From Gammaproteobacteria bacterium (lineage in GTDB: Bacteria > Pseudomonadota > Gammaproteobacteria > UBA7966), in contig DNIF01000059.1 of the NCBI GenBank assembly GCA_003485715.1, positions 1-5,018 on the forward strand: a DNA stretch of 5,018 nucleotides, in the 5' to 3' direction. A program made the translations under genes and the position numbers. This document shows, in pieces, positions 1 through 5,018 of the stretch (position 1 is the first letter of the stretch; every line of letters begins with the position of its first letter). Below the pieces are notes generated by a model. The model was given only the letters and a program-made list of their open reading frames with translations. It made no database searches and was not told where the DNA came from.

Positions 1-3000
1 TCCGCCTACGGCTGCTTCGCCGGCCGCAGCATCGAGCTGCCGGGCTGCACGACCGAACAGGCCGATCTGCACCTGCTGTTCGGGCCCAACGAGGCGGGCA
101 AATCCACCCTGCTCGCGGCGCTCCAGGATCTCCTCTTCGGTTTTCCGCATCAGTCGCGCTATGCCTTCGTGCACGAACAAAGCCGTCTGCGCATCGGTGC
201 CAGTCTGGCGTCCCCGGAGGGCGACCTGCTGCACGTGGTTCGCCGCAAGGGGCGGGGCCATACCCTGTTCGCGCGCGATCCGGCGACCGGTCAGGAGGAC
301 AGCAGCCAGCCGTTGGAAGAATCAGTGCTGGCCGCCCTCACCGGGGGCCTGGACCGCGAGGCCCATGGGCTGCTCTTCGGACTCGATCTCGAGGGGCTGA
401 ACCGGGGTGGCGAGGCGCTGCTTGAGGGCCGGGGTGAGGTGGGCCAGAGCCTGTTCCAGGCCGCTGCCGGCGTCGCCGGTCTCAAGCAGCTTCGCGCCCG
501 GCTCGAGGCGCGCGCGGAGGCGCTGTTCAGCCCACGCATGAACGCCAGCAAACCGGCGCTCAATGCCGCGCTTGCGGCCTGGCGACAGACCGGGGTGGCG
601 TTGCGCGAAGTCACGGTGAAGGCCTCGGACTGGGCCGCAGCCGAGCGCCTCGCGCTGGCGGCGGCAGCGACACACAAGAGTGCCCGCGAGCGCCGCAGCG
701 CGCTGCTCGAATCCCGCCTGCACCGCGAGCGCATCCGCAGCAGCCTGCCCCTGCTGGCGAAGCGACGCAGCCTGCACGAGGCCCTCGCCGAACTGCCCCC
801 GTCGCCGGTATTGGCGGCGAACGCATCACAGGAACGGATCGAGGCGGAACGGAGTTTGCGCGAGGCACGCGCACGCGTCGAGCAACTGCAGCTCGAACTC
901 GAACGCATCGCCGCCACCCGACAGACGCTGGCCGAACGTCCCGCCTTCGTTGCACTGAGCGCAGAGATCGGTCGCCTCCATCAGCAATTGGCCGCGTATC
1001 GGGCGGCCCGCCAGAAGACGCACGAAACCAACGTTTTGCTTGGAGAACTGCGGCTGCGACTGGAACAGCAGACTGCACGACTGGGTCTCCCATTCACCGC
1101 TGCCGAGCAACTGCGGGACCTCCTGCCCGATCCCCGCCAGATCGCCCGCGTGCAGGCCCTGGCCCGAGCGCCGCAGGAATTGCTCGGCCGCCTGGATGCC
1201 ATCCGCGAGGCGTTGAGCAGCCATGAGGCACGCCTCTCCAGGGTCAGAGGCACCCTAACGGAACTGCCCCGGGTTCAGGCGGCACCGGGTCGGGCCCAGG
1301 CGCTCCAGCGGCTGGCCAGCCTCCCCCAGCAGGCAGCCCGTGCGGCTGCCCTCCGCCGCCGCACGACCGCAGCCGAGGCCGCGTTGCGCCAACACGCGCA
1401 GCGCCTCGGCTGCGACGACGTGCAGAGGCTTGCCGATCTGGCGTTTCCCGAGCGCAGCACGTTGCTGGAATTCCGCAGCACAATCGAGCAACAGGAGCGC
1501 CGTGCCCTCGCGCTCGCCGAGGACGAGCGGGCGCTGGCCGAACAGCAGGATCGCCTCGCACAGGCGCTGGCAGAGGCGGTGGCCGATGGTGAAATCATCA
1601 CCGAGGCCATGCTGCATGCTGCGCGTCATGACCGCGACCATGGCTTCCAGGCAATACGGCAGGCCTGGCTCAGCAAACCTTTGCTGCAAGAAAATCAGAC
1701 GGTGTTCCTCGACGATGGGCGGGCAGCAGCACGGGCCGAGGCCAGTCACTGGGCCGGAAGCCCCGAGGCATCCGTACAGGCGGAACGGCTTGCCGCAGCG
1801 ATAAGCCGCAGCGACCACATGGCCGACGCGCTGCGCGCCGATGCCACTCGTGCTGCGCGACATGCCGAATCAAGCCAGCGCCTGGCCGAGGTCGTCCAAC
1901 AGCGGAGTGAACGCGTGCAGAGCCTTGACGCCCTCGCCCGCGAGCGAGCCGTAACCGAGACGGCCTGGGCGCAGCTCCTCGCGGGGCTTGCTTCCGCGAC
2001 CGTTGGATCGACCATGGGGAACATGCCGAGGACAACCGGCGAGCGCCGCCCGGCCGCCCTGCTGGAATGGCGAGAGGAGCATCTGCGTTTCCTCGATGCA
2101 TACCGCCAGGCAATGGAGATCCGCGGCGAAGGGGAGTTGGCGGACGCTGAACTCTCGACGGCCCTGGGCCTGCTCGACCATGCGCTCGCCGAGTCGGGCC
2201 TTGCGGCGCGTCCTGCCGACGAGCCGCTCGAAGCGGCCCTGGCTCGGCTCGAGGCCTTGGAGGTTCAGGCACGGGCCCTTCAGACCGAGCGCTCCGCACT
2301 CGTGTCCGGGAGCGCCGAATGCGAGCAGGAAATTGCTCGCCTCAGACCACGCCAACAGGCGGCCGAGGCGGCGCTGGCGGAGTGGCGGGCAGCCTGGGCC
2401 GAGGCCATCACGCCTCTCGGTCTGACACCGGAATGCCTGCCTGCCGAGGCCGATCCACGGCTGGAGGCATTCGCCAACCTGGAGCGCGTGCTGGCCGAGT
2501 ACTCGGTTCACGCGGCTGCCCTGCAGGTCCATCAGGCCACCACGGAGGAGTTCCAATCCGCGGTAAGGCACCTCGCCGTGCTTCTCGATGCCGCCGGCGG
2601 ACCAGCCGAGGCCGACCCGGAGGCGCGCGTCGAAGGCTGGCACGAGCTGGCCGTTGAGGCACGCAATGCCTCCCACAGGCACCGTGATCTTGACACCGAG
2701 GACAGGCAAAGGCGCGCCGAACTGTGGGCGGCGGAGACTGTGATCGCCGCCAGCAGCGCGACCCTGGCGCGACTCTGTGCCGCTGCGGGGTGCGACGATG
2801 CGGCGGCACTGCCCGCAATCGAGGCACGCCACGAGGCACGCGTCGGGCTCGAGCGCCAGCTCGAGGAAACGAATGCGCTGCTCGTGCAGCAAAGCGCGCG
2901 CACGGTGGCGGAGGTCGAGGCGGAGGCCGCCGAGCAGACGGCGGAGTCGATTGCCGTGGCACTGACCACGCTCAGCAGCGAACTCGACGAGGCCGAGGCC

Positions 3001-3609
3001 GCTGAGACTCACGCGCATGCTGCGGCTCTGCAGGCGCATGCTGCATTTCGCAGCATCGATGGCGGCGAGAAGGCGGCGGAGCTGCAGCAGGCGCGGGAGG
3101 GGCATGCCGCGCAGGTCGCCACACATGCGCGGGAATGGTCACGGCTGCGCCTCGCCGACACGCTGCTCGAGCGCGTGATCGGGGAGTGGCGAGAACGCCA
3201 CCAGGGGCCGCTGCTCAAGCGTGCGTGCGAGGTGTTCCGCCTTGTCACTTGCGGACACTTCGAGGGCCTCGACACGGAAGACGCCCGCAACGGGCAGGTA
3301 CTGGTGGGTCTACGGCCCGGCGGGACGATGGTGCCGGTCGAAGGGATGAGTCAGGGCACGCGCGATCAGCTCTTCCTCGCGCTGCGTCTGGCGGCCATCG
3401 AAGCTCACGTCACAGCGCGTGGTCCGTGCCCCGTGATTGCCGACGATCTGCTGGTGCAGTTTGATGATGACCGCGCCCTGGCCGGCCTCAGGGTGCTGCT
3501 GGAGCTGGCTCGCCACACCCAGGTTCTCGTGCTCACGCACCACCGGCACCTGCTTGCGCTGGCAGAGCAGGCCGGGCTCACCGGCAAGCTGCACGTGCAG
3601 ACTCTTTGA
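1..3609 (+). CDS. yhaN: YhaN-family SMC/Rad50-like AAA ATPase, 5' end cut by window edge
   Basis: Large coiled-coil ABC-type ATPase of the YhaN (AAA_27) family, relatives of SbcC/Rad50 thought to act on DNA in repair, usually with an SbcD/YhaO-like nuclease. Frame 1 is open from base 1, giving 1202 visible residues. It opens with SAYGCF, matching the 'L-x-AYGxF' near family N-termini, so about eight codons are missing. The GTG at 169 is not the start, because Walker A GPNEAGKST lies upstream in frame (82-108, residues 28-36). Family-like blocks follow: LTGGLDREAHGLLFGLDLE (from residue 113), an LFSPR segment near 175, and RDHGFQAIRQAWL (545-557) with DHMADALRADA (605-615). Long Ala/Glu/Arg/Leu-rich helices make up most of the rest. 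No CxxC zinc hook is present. The C-terminal head has signature MSQGTRDQ (1116-1123), Walker B VIADD (1145-1149) with Asp where Rad50-type proteins have the catalytic Glu, FDDDR (1154-1158), and H-loop THHRH (1179-1183). It ends at TGA 3607-3609. The family call is firm; the DNA-repair role is inferred from relatives. Confidence 0.93.
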   Translation, partial: SAYGCFAGRSIELPGCTTEQADLHLLFGPNEAGKSTLLAALQDLLFGFPHQSRYAFVHEQSRLRIGASLASPEGDLLHVVRRKGRGHTLFARDPATGQEDSSQPLEESVLAALTGGLDREAHGLLFGLDLEGLNRGGEALLEGRGEVGQSLFQAAAGVAGLKQLRARLEARAEALFSPRMNASKPALNAALAAWRQTGVALREVTVKASDWAAAERLALAAAATHKSARERRSALLESRLHRERIRSSLPLLAKRRSLHEALAELPPSPVLAANASQERIEAERSLREARARVEQLQLELERIAATRQTLAERPAFVALSAEIGRLHQQLAAYRAARQKTHETNVLLGELRLRLEQQTARLGLPFTAAEQLRDLLPDPRQIARVQALARAPQELLGRLDAIREALSSHEARLSRVRGTLTELPRVQAAPGRAQALQRLASLPQQAARAAALRRRTTAAEAALRQHAQRLGCDDVQRLADLAFPERSTLLEFRSTIEQQERRALALAEDERALAEQQDRLAQALAEAVADGEIITEAMLHAARHDRDHGFQAIRQAWLSKPLLQENQTVFLDDGRAAARAEASHWAGSPEASVQAERLAAAISRSDHMADALRADATRAARHAESSQRLAEVVQQRSERVQSLDALARERAVTETAWAQLLAGLASATVGSTMGNMPRTTGERRPAALLEWREEHLRFLDAYRQAMEIRGEGELADAELSTALGLLDHALAESGLAARPADEPLEAALARLEALEVQARALQTERSALVSGSAECEQEIARLRPRQQAAEAALAEWRAAWAEAITPLGLTPECLPAEADPRLEAFANLERVLAEYSVHAAALQVHQATTEEFQSAVRHLAVLLDAAGGPAEADPEARVEGWHELAVEARNASHRHRDLDTEDRQRRAELWAAETVIAASSATLARLCAAAGCDDAAALPAIEARHEARVGLERQLEETNALLVQQSARTVAEVEAEAAEQTAESIAVALTTLSSELDEAEAAETHAHAAALQAHAAFRSIDGGEKAAELQQAREGHAAQVATHAREWSRLRLADTLLERVIGEWRERHQGPLLKRACEVFRLVTCGHFEGLDTEDARNGQVLVGLRPGGTMVPVEGMSQGTRDQLFLALRLAAIEAHVTARGPCPVIADDLLVQFDDDRALAGLRVLLELARHTQVLVLTHHRHLLALAEQAGLTGKLHVQTL

Positions 3610-3638
3610 AGTGAATGGCCCGGGCGGGGCGGCACGTC

Positions 3639-3660
3639 TACCCCGTGGTGGGAGCCCAAT
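3639..3660 (+). repeat. Degenerate partial copy of the intergenic hairpin repeat
   Basis: The segment ending GTGGGAGCCCAAT (3648-3660) matches GCGGGAGCCCAGT at 3708-3720 at 11 of 13 bases, exactly 60 bp apart. The left part (TACCCCGTG) resembles the left arm of the better copy but no longer forms a good stem. I read it as a decayed relative of the repeat at 3695-3720. Chance similarity in GC-rich DNA is possible. Confidence 0.4.
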
Positions 3661-3694
3661 GCATCACCAGCACCGTCAGTAGCACCGGGACCGT

Positions 3695-3720
3695 AACTCC
3701 CGCGCAGGCGGGAGCCCAGT
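3695..3720 (+). repeat. Short REP-like intergenic hairpin repeat ('PAxAGxQ' type)
   Basis: Contains CTCCCGC (3697-3703), a 4-base loop, and its exact complement GCGGGAG (3708-3714), followed by CCCAGT. This closely resembles the 'TTCCCGCG-x-x-x-GCGGGAATCCAG' repeats scattered between genes in many proteobacteria. When such a copy is wrongly translated it gives VIPAKAGIQ-like peptides, and here the plus strand reads TVTPAQAGAQ in one frame. These elements are non-coding and their role is unsettled (mRNA 3' end structure, or REP-type mobile elements). The match to the repeat class rests on memory of its consensus, not on a search. Confidence 0.65.
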
Positions 3721-3731
3721 CCTCCCGACGC

Positions 3732-3767
3732 GCGATGCCCGCCTTCAGCGCGAGAGGCGGGCATCGC
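3732..3767. terminator. Strong hairpin between convergent genes; possible bidirectional 3' structure
   Basis: A perfect 12-bp inverted repeat has left arm GCGATGCCCGCC (3732-3743) and right arm GGCGGGCATCGC (3756-3767), separated by 12 bases. One further T:A pair and a G:T wobble can extend the stem into the loop. It lies 122 bp past the ATPase stop and 44 bp past the cytochrome stop, where transcripts of both converging genes should end. Neither strand has a T-run after the stem, so it is not a canonical Rho-independent terminator. It may instead stabilise mRNA 3' ends or be another repeat element. The hairpin itself is certain; the terminator role is inference. Confidence 0.45.
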
Positions 3768-3811
3768 CGAACGGAGGTTCAGTACACGCGCAGCAGCCCC
3801 TTCGCCACCTC

Positions 3812-4876
3812 TCAGCCAGAGACCGTGCTCAGCATGTATTCCACAGCGTTCTTCACGTCTTCATCAGAGAGGTCGGCCCGCCCACCCTTGGCGGGCATCA
3901 TGCCCTTCTTGCCCACGAAACCCTTGATGGCGTGCTCGTAGATCGTGGCGCGGTCCTGGGTGATGCGATCGGTCCAGTCCTCGGCCTTGCCGAGGCGGGG
4001 GGCGCTCATCACCCCTACACCGTGACAGGCCGCACAGGCCTTGGCGTAAACGGCCTCGCCCTGCGCGAGCTGCTCGGGCGTCGCCGCGCCAGCGGCAGGT
4101 GCTGCTGCTGCCGCATCCGCCGGGGCCTCCTCTGCCGCAGTGGGCTCGACGGTGACCGCAGCATCTGCGGCCGCGATCTCGGGTGCGGCGTCAGCCGTCG
4201 CGGGTGCTGCATCCACCGCGGCGGCAGAGCCCGCAGCATCGGCTACCGGCTCTGCAATTGCAGGTGCTTCCGCAGCGGGAGCGGTTGCCCCTGGTTGGAA
4301 CTCGGCCGGCACGGCGCTGCCGAGGTTGGCCTTCGCCAGCATGAAGCCCACTGCCTGCTTCACCGCCTCGTCCGTCAGGTCGGCCCGTCCGCCACGTGCC
4401 GGCATCATCCCGGCAGCACCCTGATATCCGTTGATGGCGTGCCCGGCAACGACGTCCCAACCCTGGGCAATGCGTGGTTCCCACACTGCCGCGTCGCCAG
4501 TCTTCGGGGCACCCGCCACGCCGACGGTGTGACAGGCCGCGCAGACCGCACCGTAGACGGCCTCGCCACCCACTGGTGGAGCGGCCGCTGCGACCGCCTG
4601 CGGCTGCTCGGTCCTGGCCAGTGTCACCGGCTCCTCGCCCGCGAGACTTACCTTGCCGAAGGGCTCGGTGCGACGCTCCGCGGCGGCGACCCGCTCTGGT
4701 GACTTGCTGGTGTCCTCATAGCCGACGAATTGCGCGAGGATGAAGGCCACCACGCCGATCACCGTGAGGGCCACCAGAAGGAATGAGAAATTCTTGAAGA
4801 AGGCCGCATCCTCGGGCGCGAGTCCCTGCGGGCTGCCGTGGTCGTGCGGCGCATTGCCGTGGTGCTGTTGAGTCAT
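3812..4876 (-). CDS. Membrane-anchored diheme cytochrome c5-family protein
   Basis: A 354-residue c-type cytochrome predicted to carry electrons in the periplasm while tethered to the inner membrane. Residues 1-28 form a short cytoplasmic tail with H5, H6, H11 and H13. Residues ~29-53 form one hydrophobic segment, likely an uncleaved signal anchor. Two cytochrome c5-type domains follow (~103-182 and ~272-351), each with haem-attachment CAACH (112-116; 281-285) and a distal Met in GMMPA(R/K)GGRADL (Met 157/158; 326/327). They align without gaps over 80 residues with about 45 identities. Residues ~186-266 form an Ala/Pro/Asp/Glu linker with no Lys or Arg. The ATG at 4876 is chosen because AGGAG lies 9 bases upstream and the anchor follows; the in-frame GTG at 5008 would add an Arg/Pro-rich extension ahead of the anchor and the ribosome binding site. 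The gene stands alone and converges on the ATPase gene. The partner oxidase or reductase is unknown. Confidence 0.93.
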   Translation of the reverse strand: MTQQHHGNAPHDHGSPQGLAPEDAAFFKNFSFLLVALTVIGVVAFILAQFVGYEDTSKSPERVAAAERRTEPFGKVSLAGEEPVTLARTEQPQAVAAAAPPVGGEAVYGAVCAACHTVGVAGAPKTGDAAVWEPRIAQGWDVVAGHAINGYQGAAGMMPARGGRADLTDEAVKQAVGFMLAKANLGSAVPAEFQPGATAPAAEAPAIAEPVADAAGSAAAVDAAPATADAAPEIAAADAAVTVEPTAAEEAPADAAAAAPAAGAATPEQLAQGEAVYAKACAACHGVGVMSAPRLGKAEDWTDRITQDRATIYEHAIKGFVGKKGMMPAKGGRADLSDEDVKNAVEYMLSTVSG

Positions 4877-4885
4877 CCTGCTTGG

Positions 4886-4890
4886 CTCCT
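4886..4890 (-). promoter_or_regulatory. Ribosome binding site of the diheme cytochrome gene
   Basis: The minus strand reads AGGAG, then nine bases, then the ATG at 4876. This is a standard Shine-Dalgarno sequence and spacing, and it decides the start in favour of MTQQHH over the in-frame GTG 132 bases upstream. Confidence 0.8.
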
Positions 4891-4947
4891 GTGAATCTCT
4901 GGAATGGGCGGGATCACCAGCGATCGGAGGCTGGCCGCCGGGTGCAG

Positions 4948-4977
4948 AGTATAAACAACGCCCCCTTGCCCTGTGGC
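4948..4977 (-). promoter_or_regulatory. Candidate sigma-70 promoter for the cytochrome gene
   Basis: On the minus strand TATACT (4948-4953) matches the -10 consensus at five of six bases, in a locally A/T-rich patch within GC-rich DNA. The best -35 is GCCACA (4972-4977), 18 bases upstream, which matches only three of six. Transcription would begin near 4940 and leave a leader of about 65 bases. The -10 is plausible; the -35 is weak, so an activator may be needed or the promoter may be elsewhere. Confidence 0.4.
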
Positions 4978-4995
4978 GCGGAGGGGCACGGCAAG
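4965..4995. repeat. Small inverted repeat upstream of the cytochrome promoter
   Basis: CTTGCC (4965-4970) is complementary to GGCAAG (4990-4995). The pairing continues as GTG (4973-4975) with CAC (4987-4989) after a two-base bulge, leaving an 11-base loop. It overlaps the weak candidate -35. It could be the terminator hairpin of a gene beyond the right edge or an operator; in GC-rich DNA it may also be chance. Confidence 0.3.
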
Positions 4996-5018
4996 AGTAG
5001 TCTTGCACATCCGGTTCT

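Noticed and set aside
169..171. GTG at 169 as the start of the large ATPase
   Set aside because: The same frame is open to base 1 and carries the Walker A motif at 82-108, which the protein needs.
1408..2799. Zinc hook in the coiled coil of the ATPase
   Set aside because: No CxxC is present. The two GCDD motifs each have one Cys, 460 residues apart, so this is not a Rad50-type hook.
1870..3126. 418-codon open frame on the minus strand inside the ATPase gene
   Set aside because: It lies wholly antisense to a well-supported gene. GC-rich DNA commonly gives long antisense frames, and its translation shows no recognisable domain.
3610..3811. Small gene or CRISPR-like array in the intergenic gap
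   Set aside because: Only two related short repeats and one separate hairpin are present, with no regular repeat-spacer pattern and no ORF with a ribosome binding site.
3615..3941. 108-codon plus-strand frame across the intergenic region
   Set aside because: It contains TPAQAGAQ, the usual mistranslation of a short intergenic hairpin repeat, and runs antisense into the end of the cytochrome gene.
3932..4702. 256-codon plus-strand frame opposite the cytochrome gene
   Set aside because: It is antisense to both haem-binding motifs of a clear cytochrome, with Arg/Gly/Cys-rich composition typical of a shadow frame.
4877..5008. 44-codon N-terminal extension of the cytochrome from the in-frame GTG at 5008
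   Set aside because: The extension is Arg/Pro-rich, spans the candidate promoter and ribosome binding site, and would sit ahead of the signal anchor. ATG 4876 has a good AGGAG.

Overview
This GC-rich window (roughly two-thirds G+C by eye) looks like chromosome of a proteobacterium, most likely a gammaproteobacterium. The reasons are a membrane-anchored cytochrome c5-type protein, a large YhaN-family ATPase, and an intergenic repeat whose translation gives the 'PAxAGxQ' string common in such genomes. The taxonomic placement is inference only. There are two protein genes, which converge on a 202-bp intergenic gap, plus a short upstream region at the right edge.

Positions 1-3609 (+) hold almost all of a very large SMC/Rad50-like ATPase of the YhaN (AAA_27) family. 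Only its first few codons, probably about eight, lie off the left edge. The Walker A motif is at 82-108. A long, interrupted coiled coil follows, and the ABC signature, Walker B and H-loop are packed into the last ~290 bases. Family members are commonly encoded next to an SbcD/YhaO-like metallophosphoesterase; if one is present here it would be left of the window.

Positions 3610-3811 carry no credible gene. They hold a short hairpin repeat of the widespread 'CTCCCGC-GCGGGAG' type, a degenerate partial copy of it exactly 60 bp upstream, and a separate perfect 12-bp-stem hairpin. The hairpins sit between converging genes but lack a U-tract on either strand.

Positions 3812-4876 (-) encode a 354-residue membrane-anchored diheme cytochrome. 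It has a His-containing cytoplasmic tail, one N-terminal transmembrane segment, a cytochrome c5-type domain, an ~80-residue Ala/Pro/acidic linker without Lys or Arg, and a second c5-type domain. Positions 4877-5018 are its upstream region, with a good ribosome binding site, a candidate -10 box and a small dyad.

The two genes are unrelated in function (DNA end/repair-type ATPase and periplasmic electron transfer) and are not an operon. I see no defence island, transposase, integrase, CRISPR array or RNA gene. The window reads as ordinary core chromosome; the findings are modest structural observations rather than a new system.
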